From Carettochelys insculpta (taxonomy: Eukaryota > Chordata > Testudines > Carettochelyidae), in NCBI RefSeq assembly GCF_033958435.1, contig NC_134138.1, positions 177,738,798 to 177,802,797 of the forward strand: a stretch of 64,000 bases of DNA, given 5' to 3'. This document shows positions 32,641-45,799 of this stretch, piece after piece (the first letter of the stretch is position 1; each line of letters begins with the position of its first letter). Under the pieces are notes generated by a model that did no database searches, was not told where the DNA came from, and saw only the letters and a program-made list of their open reading frames with translations. The position numbers and the translations under genes are program-made.

Positions 32641-35194
32641 GACTTGATCAGAACAATGTATTTTGAGGTTTCATTTCAAAATGACCTTTTATCTAGAAAT
32701 GTATTGAAATTTATATTATAGTACATGACAAAATAAAGTCAACATTGGAACAAAACATTTAGATTCAATGAAAGCAGAATGTCTTGACTAACCTGAAAAA
32801 TGTTTTCTCAAGAATTTAGTTTTGTAGAATTTTTTTTTTATTTTTTCCAGTTTGAAATGTTGAAATTTCTCATAGAATAGAAATTCTGAGTTTTGACCAT
32901 CTTTAGAGACATATAGAACAAAACCTACCTTGTAAACAATAAAAGACTTAACAGATTGAGGTTCACATTTTCAAAACTGAATAATTAAGAACCTTACTAG
33001 AAATGGCCTGAATTTCAAACTGCCACCAATGAACAAACTATGCCAACTTCCTCTGAAAATGAGGCCTTATCTATTTATATGGCTAGGCATCGACATGTAG
33101 GGAGATACGATTGAAAATAGTGGTCTTCCTTTATTATTACTGTCATGGTAATTGGAATTTGTCACCCTGCTTCCATGTCTAAGTGAACTAAAAGGCAAAG
33201 ACCTGCATTATTGAAATATTGGCTAAATCTAAGACGTGGTAGGAGTAGACCTTCTCTTGCCAAGATTCCCAAAGAGCTATTTTATTTATTACTGCCTTTA
33301 TAAATTGTTGCTCACCTGTGACACCTACTGAGATAACACACTGATATATTTAATACTGACACCACCAGCTTGGCCTGATTAGCCAACACACTGTGCAGCC
33401 AGTTAAAAAAACTGACCTTGTTTATGAGTTTACTACAACTGAGAATTACAAGGTCACACAGAGGCTGTGACTTTTTTTTCTTTTTTTCCTGAAACTCTGG
33501 TGGCATCACCGAAAACCACATTGAAAGAAAACAAGACTTATGTGAGGGTCAGGGACACAAGAGCATATGTTTTAAAAAATCACTAGGACAGCCTTGTTAT
33601 GGCTTTTAATTTGTGACTTTATTTTGCAGAATATATCAATTGCGTTGGAATTTTCCAATGACACAGAGCTATTATGTAAGATACGATGCTAAGCAGACAG
33701 TGTTTAACAAACATCGCATCATGTTGTTTAAACAAGATTAGTGAACTTTATATGAGGTTTTTTTTTTTTATTTTCCAATGTATAGATCAGCTGAAACTAA
33801 GAGGAATGGATTTATTGTCCCTGGGAGGACTTCAGTTTCATTGATTTATGGAGCTCTAGTAAATGACTTCCTCTTTTAAGAAATGAAGAAAATAGTGTGA
33901 ACATATGACTCAGGAAGCTTATTTCTTATGATAGCTAATGAAACTTATTACAATGCTAGGATACTGATGTGTACATATGATACATGTTAAGTATTGTATC
34001 TAAATATACAAACACACCTGGAAAAGGAAATGCTTTTATGAGCATCTATAAACTTTTTTAAAGTCTATAAAGCATGATTACTGTGCAAACTGCAGGTCAC
34101 AATAAAATACCTCCGTAAAAATATCAGGACCCAATGCACACCGTTACTTTCTTTAGTACGCTAGCTTTATTAATAGCTTTCAAAAGAAAATACAAGATTA
34201 AAATAAGAGCAATATTAAGAAACAAAAATAGTCTCAAATCGTGCAAGGAGTAATGATGAAGGATAGGGAAAGGATCAATGAATAAAGAACTCATAGTATA
34301 TTTCCCTGGAGAACATAAGAGATCAATGGACTAGTGTAGGAACAGAGTTTTGATTAGTTCCTGAATTTTTATCATCCGTCAAGGACATTTTTTCCCTTGT
34401 TGGTAGGGATTGGACAGAAATAGGGTTGCTGTTGGACTTCCTGAAACTCTAAGTGGAGACAGCTGCAGTAAGTGTAGCAGCTCCTTCCTCCCCATCTCAG
34501 AGATAAAAGATAATGGCAGTAGAGCCTAAGTAGTGAATCATGGCTCTGAGAGTAAAAAAAGAAAAAAAAAACCACTGTGAGAATAAAAAACTGCAGCACT
34601 AGAAGAAATGAAAAAATATATAAATTCAAGAAGCAAACAACTAAATACCCTTACATTTTTCTTCTCACCTGCCAACAGCAAGAGCACAAAGGAAAGGGGG
34701 CCCAGGGAAGTGGGCTAATCTGGAAAGATAAGTAGATAGTTTATCCCTTCAAGGGCAGAAAGAGCACACAAAGAAGGACCCTGCCAAATTCCAATATTTA
34801 TTTAAAGTCATGGCCTCACAAATTCTGTGGTAGGAGAATTTGCTGTGCAATTCACCCTGAATCTCACAATTATTATTTGGGATAAGTTTTCATTAAAAAA
34901 TAAGCTTACATTTCCAGTCCTCACAGTTGTTTAAAAAATGCTGAAAACAAACTGAGCGCAACCACTGCTGGTTTGTCTGAGTTGTGTGCAATGCACTGAA
35001 ACTTCCACAACACACCCAACACAGCTTAAAGGTCTGCCAACATTTACGTCAGCTTATAGAGTACAGCCACAGCACGGCCATCTACCATGGTATTAATGGT
35101 AGTGTGGACAGTGAAGCACAGCTTAGGTAAGTAGACACAGCAGAGTGCCCTACTTGCCAGAACCCAAAAGTATTTACACTACATGGCTCTCTAC
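32641..35194. other. No gene recognised; AT-rich intron-like sequence
   Basis: Several poly-T and poly-A tracts (for example 33471-33487 and 33760-33770). 34990-35190 may be the outer part of an older MITE into which the Harbinger derivative at 35195 inserted. No exon recognised. Confidence 0.45.
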
Positions 35195-35851
35195 GGCTAC
35201 GTCTACATGTGCAGCCAACATTGAAATAGCTTATTTCGATGTTGCGACATCGAAATAGTCTTTTTCGATGAATAATGTCTACACGTCCTCCAGGGCCGGC
35301 AACGTCGATGTTCAACTTCAACGTTGCTCAGCCCAACATCGAAATAGGCGCAGCGAGGGAACGTCTACACGCCAAAGTAGCACACATCGAAATAGGGATG
35401 CCAGGCACAGCTGCAGACAGGGTCACAGGGCGGACTCAACAGCAAGCCGCTCCCTTAAAGGGCCCCTCCCAGACACAGTTGCACTAAACAACACAAGATA
35501 CACAGAGCTGACAACTGGTTGCAGACCCTGTGCCTGCAGCATAGATCCCCAGCTGCCGCAGAAGCAGCCAGAAGCCCTGGGCTAAGGGCTGCTGCCCACG
35601 GTGACCATAGAGCCCTGCAGGGGCTGGAGAGAGAGCATCTCTCAACCCCCCAGCTGATGGCCGCCATGGAGGACCCAGCAATTTCGACGTTGCGGGACGC
35701 GGATCGTCTACACGGTCCCTACTTCGACGTTGAACGTCGAAGTAGGGTGCTATTCCTATCTCCTCATGAGGTTAGCGACTTCGACGTCTCGCCGCCTAAC
35801 GTCGAAGTTGGTGCCGCTACTTCGAAGTAGCGTGCACGTGTAGACGCAGCT
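35195..35851. mobile_element. Internally deleted Harbinger derivative (657 bp)
   Basis: TAC flanks both sides (35192-35194, 35852-35854). Read in reverse it matches the two ends of the 22.6-27.2 kb element: 35195-35478 corresponds to 27206-26919 (including gctcccttaaagggcccctc) and about 35600-35851 corresponds to 22870-22568 (including ctgatggccgccatgg). About 120 bases in the middle (35479-35600) are not from the visible full copy. It has no transposase and could move only if one is supplied in trans. Its ends are well preserved. Confidence 0.8.
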
Positions 35852-35854
35852 TAC

Positions 35855-38181
35855 ATGTCCAAGCACTGGCTCCCATGTCTATGCTGCTATTTTTAGCAGT
35901 GTAGTGTCCTGCTTCTTGCCTGTTCCAGAGTGTTTCTAGAAGAGGTGATGCAGCAAGGAAAGGCTTCGGCAGCAGCTGCTGAAACCTTTCTCCACCACAG
36001 CAAAAGCTCTGGCAGTGTGCCTTCTCACACTTACTGTGCTCCCTTTGCACCACTCCAGCGGCAGAAAGACCGGGCCATGACTGTTTTTGTGTTATTGCGT
36101 TTGTACAGTGTCCACTACAATAGATATCTCCTTTGTATTAATGCAATTCTGCTAATGAAGAGTCTATATGAACTGTTTAACTGGCATTCTGGGGATACTC
36201 CAAAGGTAATGGGAATACCCAGATGATGCGATCAATGCAGTGGCTCTCTACCAGCTTTCTTTCTGCTCCTGGTGTAAAGGACGTTCCTTTGCAGAAAGAA
36301 GTATGAAAAAGAATGTTGCTCCCTAACAAGAATCCTTCCCACCAGAGGCAAATGGACACAACAGTCTCTTCCTGCCTTCAGGATTGGGAAATGCAAAGAT
36401 TTCACAGAACCACTTTGCTTTTCTCTTTTCCATGCTTGTGTGAGTGCAGTGGGAATCCACCAAAGAATTTGTATATTCTATCTATCTATCTTCATTGTTA
36501 CAGTATTAGCATGATGCACCTAATGGAACAACTAAAGAAAAACATTTTTGGTCCACTTGTATAGAGCTCACTTAAAGTTTGGGTGTGGTATAGTGCCAGA
36601 CACATTTATCAGACTCCATTTTTTTCCTACAAGCTGGTTAAGTATGCTCTAATTCCTCCACTCAGAAGGCCCAGTGCAGCATTCAGGAAATATTCACCAA
36701 TACGAAGATGACACAATGGGAAAAGATACAGACAAATGGTTTTATCCAACATAGAGCACACACATTGGGCAAGAGCAATGGGATTTTTTCACACAGAAAC
36801 CAGATAAATCTATAAAGCCTTGAGCACATGGCTGCTGTTTGCAGGGTCCCTCAGTTGGGACCACGAGTAGTGGGAGGGACTGGGTCCCTTCACTGACCAC
36901 TGCGAAGACAGCCTAAGCCCTGAGACGGAGATAAGTCTTGTTTAGAGGTCCAGGTGAAAGACAGGATTTGAGGGGTCTCCAGTGAGAAAGCCCTAGGGGC
37001 AAAGCTCTATGCAAGGGCAGATGCAGACAAAGCTAGCCAAGAAAGAGGCTGAGAACTGAATGCAGAGACAGAGAGACACGGCTGCAGGCACAGATAATGA
37101 CAAGGGTACTGTAGTTGACCCTCTTGGACTCTTTTTTTGTTACTCTCCATAGGATTAGTTCGAGAGTTTGACTGTGTGACTTAGTGGGACGGCTGGGCCA
37201 CTGAAGACCCACCTGATAAGGTTAATTGCTCATAGTGGGCACTGGGAGAAGAAAGAGAATTTGTGTGCTACTGACAGGAGGGGCTCACAAGGGGAGAACA
37301 TCCCCTATCACATAGGCATTATACAAAGTATTAGCAGGAAAAGGTCTTTGCTACACAGAGTTCATATTCAATATGGGCAGAGAAAGGAAATAGACTGAGG
37401 AAGTGAGGCACCGAGAGATTACATGAACCGACTGTGTTGAAAATTAAAATTCTGTGGGAGAGCTCAGAATGGAATGTGGACACCCTGAATTCCATCCCCA
37501 TTTTTGAGCCTATGCTCATCAGTATAAAAGGTGGCAGTCTTGTTATTTCTATTGGAAAAGAACAAACTGCCCCTTAACCAGCACTGCCCCATGTGCAGGA
37601 GCCTCAAGCCAACTTGTGCCACCATTCCTGACAAATCATTCCACCCCTCCAAGCACCAACCTCCCTGCACAGTTAAACACAAACAAATACAAATAAAAGA
37701 GGAGAAGGCTAAAACAAAAGATTCCCTGGACTGGTGTGTGTATAACCGACACTTCATAAAGGCCACAAGTGGCCTCTTCAGGATCAGTCATCTTGTGCAG
37801 CTCCAAATGTCCCATAGCACCATCTCAGAGGTGACCATTGCTAAGAGGCTCTGGGTAGCAGAGACAGACTTTCACCCGCAATAATTCACCACTAGCACTG
37901 CATGGTACCGTCAGGGAGAATGGCTCTCATGCAGTGCTACATCAGGGATAAGGCTGAATCATAAAGGGCCAGTATGGAGGGGAGCGATTTTACAAACCCA
38001 TCTACATGGTCACCCCGGTCATGTTCTGAAATTCTTTTCAGCAATTCACATTCAAAGTGGTTCCCACCAACAGAAGTGAGGCCTTGAGGGAGGGGCACGC
38101 AGGCTCAGGTGCCCTCCCACACTGGCTGCTTAGCATGGGGGAAGCATGCTTGGTAGCCTCTGCTGTCACCACCACACTCAC
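35855..38181. other. No gene recognised; scattered unassigned repeats
   Basis: 35855-36110 may be the right half of an older MITE. 36840-37300 is purine-rich and looks repeat-derived but has no recognised end. Open frames at 37464-37884 have no recognisable domain. Confidence 0.4.
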
Positions 38182-38184
38182 TAT

Positions 38185-38518
38185 GGCTACATCTACACTT
38201 GCCCCCTTCTCCGAAGGGGGTATGGTAATCAGGCTGATGGGAGATTACTAATGAAGTGCTGCGATGAATATGCAGCACCTCGTTAGGCTAATTCTCCCCC
38301 ACGGCAACTTCAAAATGCCAAACTTTGAAGTGCTGGCATGTGTGTAGCCGCCGGCACTTCAAAGTACCCCCGGCTGCACAGCATGTCAGCACTTCAAAGT
38401 TTGACACTTTGAAATTGCCGTGGGGGAGAATTAGCCTAAAGAGGTGCTGCATATTCATCGCAGCACTTTATTAGTAATCTCCCATCAGCCTGATTACTGG
38501 ACAAATGTAGATGTAGCC
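38185..38518. mobile_element. Foldback MITE with TAT target duplication
   Basis: TAT flanks both sides (38182-38184, 38519-38521). Ends ggctacatctacactt and aaatgtagatgtagcc are inverted, and the arms share long inverted segments (cacggcaa(c/t)ttcaaa..., ggagaattagcc, gcagcac(c/t)t). Non-coding. Confidence 0.75.
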
Positions 38519-38521
38519 TAT

Positions 38522-40267
38522 GACTCCCTGCTATTGGCACACTTGGGTTGGATTTGTCCACCATCAAGGCTGGACTGGCCAGATCGAGCGGACATAACTT
38601 TGCCCTAAGGAGATTGTGAAATTTTCTTTTCCAAAATCCATTTAAATGATATTCCAGCCTTTGCCCAGCTGACCAAATGCAATCCAACATGGGTTGCTGA
38701 AAATGAAAATAGTTCCAAGCCTGCTGACTTTCCCAGCCAAGATCTTCTCCCAAATTGGATTTCAATGCAGCCCACACAAATTCATTAATTAACCTTCATG
38801 AGCCTTGGCAAGATACACATGGGATAGAGAAGGGATCTTCTCCCTCAGGCCTGGCCTGAGATACAGCAGCAGGTTTGATAGGGTAAGGAAGGAAGACGTC
38901 TTAAGAATCCAGTGAATAATGGATGGAGGGTAGCCAGGAATTCAAGGTAAATTCAGGACCATGGAAATTATTCACAGGATACAATCTATAACTTCATAAA
39001 ACTTAGCAGCGTAAGTCAAACAGCAGACTGAACACCAGGCAAACGGACTGTCAGGAATCCACTTATTTCCCAAAGAGCTGTTGGATTCAACCATGTTTGA
39101 TGTTTCCTACTTGTGAGCACTTGAGCAAATGAGGTTTTCTTCACACTAATATTTGGCAACAACTGAATTCATATACATTTCTATTCATCCTGGTATTTAT
39201 GTACAGCAAATGACGACAGTTATGTGTGAATGAAAAAGTGTTTGCAATTCCTCATTTTCTTGTCAAAAATTGTAAAATCTTTTTCTAAAATGTCCAAATC
39301 AGGGAACAGAAAGAGCAACTTCTGACTCAGGTGATCAGTCACATCCCACACACAATAAGCAGAAATCAGTTGCTGTGAACAGGTTACAAAGATTCCATGA
39401 AATATGTTTGTACACAATAGTGATCAAATACATTCACAGAAAACAGAATGAATATTAGCAGAAATTAGAAAAATTCTCCAAGAGGAAAATGAACTAAATA
39501 TGTATCTGAAAGCAACACAAGGAACCACCCTGCCAATCATGTCTCTGAAAGATAATAAAGGCTAGGCCAATTTCATTCCTTTATTTTTATTTTGAAGTAA
39601 CCTACCCTCATTTATTACAAAAAACTCTATTACATTTAATCTTTATAACTCTGACATTGCACCTCCTTCAGATCAAGTCTGAAAGTATACCTCCCCTCGC
39701 CAGTGCACAAGCTTTAAACTAAAGACTTCTACAGAGAACTACCTTTGGTTTACAAGTCAAAACTGAGCTGTGGTGAGGATGATACTTATTAGCAGTAATG
39801 TCAACCTTTACCCAGCTATAACCTGACTTTACAATGATGCATTTAGCCATAATGTTACTATTTGTATCTCTATAAACTTAGCTTATGGTGATGTAAATAG
39901 CAATGTTAATGGCATTAACAGTAGCACTCAGCAGCATCACAGCTGTTGAGTGCTGCTCTTATGCTATTTCCTTTGCTGTTTATATCACCATAAACTTAGC
40001 TGGGTACTCAGAGTTGACTCATTTAGCAAACAAGAAAAATGAAGACCCACGATTTAGATCTAAAGTGGAGCCTTTTATATTGGTGGCTTTATGGTCATTT
40101 TGTTCCACTTTCTCTGTACATCCTAGACTCTGCTAGGAAGTCGCTCTGAGCAAAATGTAACTTGCAGGAGCTGAGGTCGGGGGAAAACATTTTTTCTGGG
40201 TCCCAACAGCGCTACAAGCTTACCAGGAACAATAGCAATTTTATATTATATATAAATGTAAACTTAC
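38522..40267. other. Intron-like sequence between repeats and host exon
   Basis: No repeat end or second exon of the host gene was found by eye. 39760-40010 has loosely repeated ataaacttagct motifs. Confidence 0.4.
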
Positions 40268-40395
40268 GGTCTCCTTGGCAGCGCACTGGACCCACAGTTA
40301 ACTTGGATTCTGATCCAGATCGGTCAATATCTCCAACCACCACTTGACTCACAGGTAGATGTTCTTTGTAAGACAAGAGCCCAGCATCCTTTCTC
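40268..40395 (-). CDS. CNTNAP5-like: Internal exon of a contactin-associated protein (CNTNAP4/CNTNAP5 type)
   Basis: The minus strand has a strong acceptor (ttttctctgtctcag before 40395) and a strong donor (gtaagttt after 40268). Between them are 128 bases: one base, 42 codons without a stop, one base. The peptide contains [18 protein letters not shown], then [16 protein letters not shown] recognise this as the Caspr/CNTNAP family segment between the fibrinogen-like region and the third laminin G domain, on the extracellular side of these neuronal cell-adhesion receptors. CNTNAP2 has a similar LSYKEHLPV block but differs after it; memory of paralogues favours CNTNAP5 or CNTNAP4. Both exon ends split a codon after its first base, so neighbours of matching phase are required. 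The lack of other exons in 64 kb agrees with the huge introns of this family. Confidence 0.75.
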
Positions 40396-40762
40396 CTGAG
40401 ACAGAGAAAAATCAGAAATATTATAACAGATGAAATATTTACAAAGATTTTTTTTCTCCTGACAGTGGACAAATCACCCCAAGAATACGTGTCCCTGAAA
40501 AAGCAATAATTAATGCAACCTTTAAGCTCTGTTGTAAATCCCACATTTGATTAAATACAGTATGTTAATATTCTCATGTGCATTATTGTAAAACAAATAT
40601 ATTCATTTCTTCCAACAAAATCTCTCCAAAATAGTTTCATTGGATTTTTAATTTGGTTTGTAAATCTTTGGTAAATCCTAAAAGGTGTAAAATGGACCAC
40701 CATGTAATTCATATGTAATTCATATGTAATTCAAATACATATACAAAGGATTCAATAAAGGT

Positions 40763-41186
40763 AGCTGGTCCCTCCCTTTCGAAAGGGGTACGTTAATGAG
40801 GGAGTTTGGAAGATGCTAATGAGGTGCTGCTATGAATATGCAGCACCTCATTAGCATAATGGAAGCCATGCATGATTCAAAAATGCTGTTTTCAGAACGC
40901 ATGCCGCCCATGTAGACGGAGGTCTTTCAAAAGGACCCCACCAGACTTCAAAATACCTTTCTTATTTGGTTTAAGAAAGAAGGGGCTTTTGAAATCTGGG
41001 GGTCCTTTTCAAAGGTCGCTGTCTACACAGGGGGTGTGCATCCCAGAAGCGTCACTTTTGAATTGCATGTGGCCGCCATTATGCCAATGAGGTACTGCAT
41101 ATTCATGGTAGTCCTCATTAGCATCTTCTGAACTCCCTCATTAACATGTCTCTTTCAAAAGGAAGGGGCAAGTGTAGACGCAGCCC
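40763..41186. mobile_element. Foldback MITE, left end lost
   Basis: The right end is gtgtagacgcagcc, and long inverted arms pair ccctttcgaaagg...aatgagggag, gctaatgaggtgctgc and gcagcacctcattagc with their counterparts near 41070-41160. The matching left terminal bases are missing (sequence begins ctggtccctccctttc), so its target duplication cannot be read. It lies about 370 bp from the host exon, on its 5' side. Confidence 0.65.
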
Positions 41187-42045
41187 CTGTGAGGTTGTCC
41201 TCTGTAGTGGAGATGTATTTGTAATGCCTGTTTATTAGGTAAGAATTTGACAACAGCAACTACTTTTGTAAAGGAATGCAGTCAGATTATTTTTTTGTCA
41301 CAACCAATCAATTAAACTGTATCATTTCTGTGCTTCCCACTCTGAAACTGACCACAGCCCATACCAACTTGGGCAATGTTTTATTGATTGTTTGCTTTGA
41401 ATGGAGAGGAGCTTTTCAACATCCCCTATAGACACATCTTTCTATTTGCTACAGCTGCGTCCAGTGGGCCCTCTAATGATGTGACACTTGCTCGCAGGAT
41501 GAATAGTAGGTCCTCGTTTTTAACAGTTTTAGCACATAACTGATGACCACAGGTAAAGAATTGAACTAAAGTCACATGATCCAACCTCAGCATATCGTAC
41601 AGATGGATAGAAATCCACATTTTTAGTAACCTCACCAATATTACTCAACACTTATGTGAGGTGAAAAATGATTCATGTTTTAAATCAAGTGCCTAAGATG
41701 AAAGCATTAGAACAGTAATTGTGACATTCCTTTGAGCAGAAAGCAATAACTGAACTGGCCACGTGGCCACATGTTTTTTCTTTCCTTGAACTATTTTTGT
41801 TTCATGCAAAACATACAGGGAAGGTCAGAGCACTCGTATAGTTCCCAGGATGTGAAGGATAATATAGCCATGAATGTAATATCAATTTTTTATAAATATT
41901 AATAAGACCAAACTTTTAAAACATGAACAAAGGAAACTCCTAAGAGAGAACAAAACAGTTTGGTCTAAAAGTTACCCAACCTGCATAACCCAGGAAGTGA
42001 AGATACAGGTCTCTCTCTTTTTACAGCACTTTTCTAAGTGCGCCA
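41187..42045. other. No gene recognised; AT-rich intron-like sequence
   Basis: Nothing beyond low-complexity tracts was identified. Confidence 0.4.
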
Positions 42046-43735
42046 GTGTAGCCAGACATGAACCCCCCGATTTGGCCTTTTTTTCTTCTCCCTCCCACCA
42101 CTGGGAGAGACAGAGAGAGAAAGAAGCAAGGGAGACAGTTAGCCTTTGATGTCCTGGGAACGCAGGTGTGCTGTCTCGCCCAGCCTCTCTACTATACACA
42201 AAAACCAGACAGTGAATGGGCTAGCTAATGGCCGCCCTTCTGGCTGATCTTGGTAATTGACATGCCTGATCACTTCCCCAGGAAGAATGGGGAATCTCCA
42301 CCCATCACCTCCAAAGGTGCCCAATTGTCCACAATTCACAGGTGCAAATTGAGCTTTGCACCTTCCCTGGGAAACCTGGGTTCAAACACATTCCTCCCGA
42401 TTGGCCACTTGAGACCAGGAAGAAGCCTACGTGACAAAAGGGGTATAAAAGGGGTTTGGCAGCCCACCCCCCCTTTGAGTTTCAATCACCTACACCTGCT
42501 GGCCGGGTCTGGAATTAACTCCCGAGACTGGGGATGCCTGGTTCGTATCTACTTCTTCCCGAGGGATTGAGAGAAAGATTCTGGGTCACACTGGATCTAG
42601 GAGGCAGGGGTAAGAATTACACCTGTATTACACTTCTTTCCTATAGGAATTGAGGGAAAGACTCTGGTTCCACCAGGTCTAAGAGGCAGGGGTGAAAATC
42701 ACACCTGCAACTTGCCTTTCTTGTGTACACATTACTTGTATTAGTTTAAGCTAGCTAGTTTGTCTAAAACTCTTCTTAAGTTAAATTGTATTGTTTCCCC
42801 TTTAAAAACCGCGGGTACTAACTGTTTTGGGCTATAAACTGCTAAAAACCATTAGCCTGTCACTCAAACTGTGGGAAGCCCTTACCTTATCTTTAAAACG
42901 CCTTTGCCCCTTTGATCTATTAGAACACTGTGATCCTCCACTATCTTTTACATAGAACAGTAGAAAATCATTATCTTGTCTATCAAACCACAGGGGGTCC
43001 TTACCTTACCTTAATTGGCGATCTGTGGTCAGCAATTACCTTCTGTAAATATTAGTAACCATGAGAAAAACCATTATCCTGTCACTCACTCGGCGGCCAT
43101 CTTGGTTTCATTCATAAATTGAGCGGTCAGTTTAAAACCCCCTTTTACACGCGGCAGCCACTTCTGTTGTAAAATCGCTGCCAGCGGTTTCCTATTAACT
43201 GTTAGTAAAGTTATAAACAAAAATTCACAATTGTGGTACTTTGATCACTTGTCTTAGTTAAATTGTTTCCATCTTTGTATAAATAAAAAGTAAGAACATA
43301 AGAACATAAGAATGGCCATACTGGGTCAGACCAAAGGTCCATCCAGACCAGTATCCCGTCTGCCGACAGTGGTCAATGCCAGGTGCCCCAGAGAAGGAGA
43401 ACAGAAGACAATGATCGAGTGATTTATCTCCTGCCATCCATCTCCTGCCCTTGTACTGAAGGCTAGGGCACCATACTTTACCCCTGGCTAATAGCCATTT
43501 ATGGACCTAACCTGCAAATATTTATCGAGCTCTTTTTTAAACCCTAATAGAGTCCTGGCCTTCACAGCCTCCTCCGGCAAGGAGTTCCACAGGTTGACTG
43601 TGCGCTGTGTGAAGAAAAATTTCCTTTTATTAGTTTTGAACCTACTACCCATCAATTTCATTTGGTGGGTAACTGTTAAAGCCTCTCTAAATTTAATTTT
43701 CCTCTTGTTGCTGTACCCGAACTAAACACAAACCA
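42046..43735 (+). mobile_element. LTR-like block with TATA box and internal duplication
   Basis: A TATA box (tataaaa, 42444-42450) is preceded by a GC-balanced region and followed at about 0.8 kb by aataaa (43282-43287), the order of an LTR. 42563-42640 and 42644-42715 are imperfect direct copies (ttgag.gaaaga.tctggt, ct(a/t)(g)gaggcaggggt, aatcacacctg). A CR1 3' end has inserted just after the polyadenylation signal. The outer limits are guesses and no partner LTR is in the window. Confidence 0.35.
43289..43725 (-). mobile_element. CR1-type LINE 3' end
   Basis: On the minus strand it encodes the LINE ORF2 C-terminus: TNKRKFFFTQRTVNLWNSLP then ARTLLGFKKELDKYL, followed by a 3' UTR and a tail of ttcttatg octamers at 43289-43310, the CR1-style end. 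5'-truncated. The frame is intact in this last segment. Confidence 0.75.
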
Positions 43736-44521
43736 AACAACCCAGCCTGCCCTGGCTGCTTAGCATAGTTGCTGGTGTGGCATCACCCCCTTTGCCCCAC
43801 CAGTCCTTTAGCTGGCACCTGGGCATCGGCTCACAGCCAGTAAAGCACCAATAGTTACCACAGACTTTTCAACCTTCTTCCTTACAAATTAATTTGTTTC
43901 CTCAACAATAACACAAAACTAAGGATGTTTTTAAAGCCCTAGAAAATACACTGAGTAATATATTGTCAGGAGCGATTGCATTTTGGGAGACTACATGCTC
44001 TGAAACCCTTTTCCACTGCAATTTTCAATGACTTTATGACCCTATAACATTAGATTCCTATTATCTATAAAGCAGAGCAGGCATTTGCGTGATCAAGTAG
44101 AGCTGGGAGTTTCACAGTAGCACTAATATACTGTCTCCTGTCACATCAGCTATTGAGTCCTTCTGAAGCAACAGAAGATAAAAACTCTTTTAAAAGAAAA
44201 GCAATTAAAGTAATTAAGAAAATAACTATCATTTTAGAATGACAGCTCGTTGGAACTTGTGTCTGGTCTCTGTGATGAAGAGAGTAATTAGGGATTTAAT
44301 TACCACATATTTGAGAAACTTAAATGTTTTCTGAAAACAGTGACTATTTTCTTAAATCTTTATGTTCTTTCCCTTTCACAGTTCCCAGCTTTATTTCTGA
44401 ATTCTTTATTTCTCCATCCTTTGGTAGTTCCAAGAGGCTGAGAACATTAACTGAGTATGGATGGCCATAGTCCCTTCTAGATTTTGCCAGAGGATACTGC
44501 CAGTTGACAAAAAATGGAGAA

Positions 44522-44559
<38 letters not shown>

Positions 44560-45790
44560 CTCATATCCTTTGGGTTTAAATGAGCTTTTTCTGCAGATTC
44601 TGATAAACAACAAGGACTTCTACAGGGTTTTCTATCTATATTTTTCAAAGCCCTTTACAGAGCTGGGAGAGTATCGTTAATTTCGGTTTGCAGATAGGAA
44701 ACAGAAGAACAGGCAAGTTAAGTGATTTACTCACTGGATCTCCTGGGCCTGTGAGGAGAAGAGGCTATGCAGCCATAGCTATGTACCAGACAGAGAAATG
44801 TAGGCATGTATGAAAAGATTGTCCAAGGGAAACAGATGAATAGGTACAATAGGGATCAGCAGCAGTGTCACATGAAAGTGAAGGAACAGTAGCAGACATG
44901 TAGTAAGAACAGAGAGGCAATAGTTGATCTGGTGGCAAGTCACTGACCTGCCACTTTTAAAATGTGTGGCATGACCTACTTGTGGGAGACTTCACCACTA
45001 CCTTGCAGATCACTGTTGATAGCTTAGTGGAGCCTGAGACAGAGACCCATGAATTGAAGAGCTATGAGGAGGATTTCTAGTTAGAGGGTCCAGCTATATT
45101 GCAAGCTAGGAGCTTTTGATGACTCTACCACAGTCTGACCAGTCCCACCAGCTGGGTATGGCTGAGTCCAACCCAGGGGAAGGAATCTCACATAAGAGTG
45201 TGCATGCAGTCTAGATGTTTAAATGTGAAGTTAGCACCTGGCCTACCTCCAAGATAGCAGGACACAGGTATCTTCTTTCCACTGGTTTATTCATATGAGA
45301 AAAGGTAGAGATACAACACACAGAAATAGAATTATCTGTTTGCATTCCTTGTGGGACTAGGCAAGGCTGGGGAGAGGCTTGTGGAGCTGTTTGCTTATGT
45401 ACTCAGGACTGTCCCTCATATCCTCCTGGGTAACCTGCTTTCTTCCCCAAAAGATTTCCAGAATGACAGATTTATTTCCTTTGCCCTGGTAGGACATTTT
45501 CTCCTCCTGCTCTGTGATGACATTGTCAGACACTGTTGCAGAAAAGAGGCTAGCAGCATCCAGGCCTGGATGGCTTCTGGATGCCAGCAGCAGCTGTATT
45601 CTTTGTGCCTTTGTGACTCTCAAAAGTGAAAAGTCACCTAAATATCAGTTAAATATCAGCTCCACAAGCCTCTCCCCAGCCTTGCCTAGTCCCACAAGAA
45701 ATGAAAGATCACTACTGCCACTGGAAAATAGTGCCACTGCTTAGTGCCATTGAACCCAACACCACACAATTCCTAACTCTGCCCCTCCCC
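43736..45790. other. No gene recognised; contains an (AG)n microsatellite
   Basis: 44524-44557 is an uninterrupted (GA)n run of about 17 units. Frames at 45351-45744 have no recognisable domain. Confidence 0.5.
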
Positions 45791-45799
45791 CTACATACA

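Noticed and set aside
44344..44648. Leu/Ser-repeat frames
   Set aside because: Translation of an (AG)n microsatellite.
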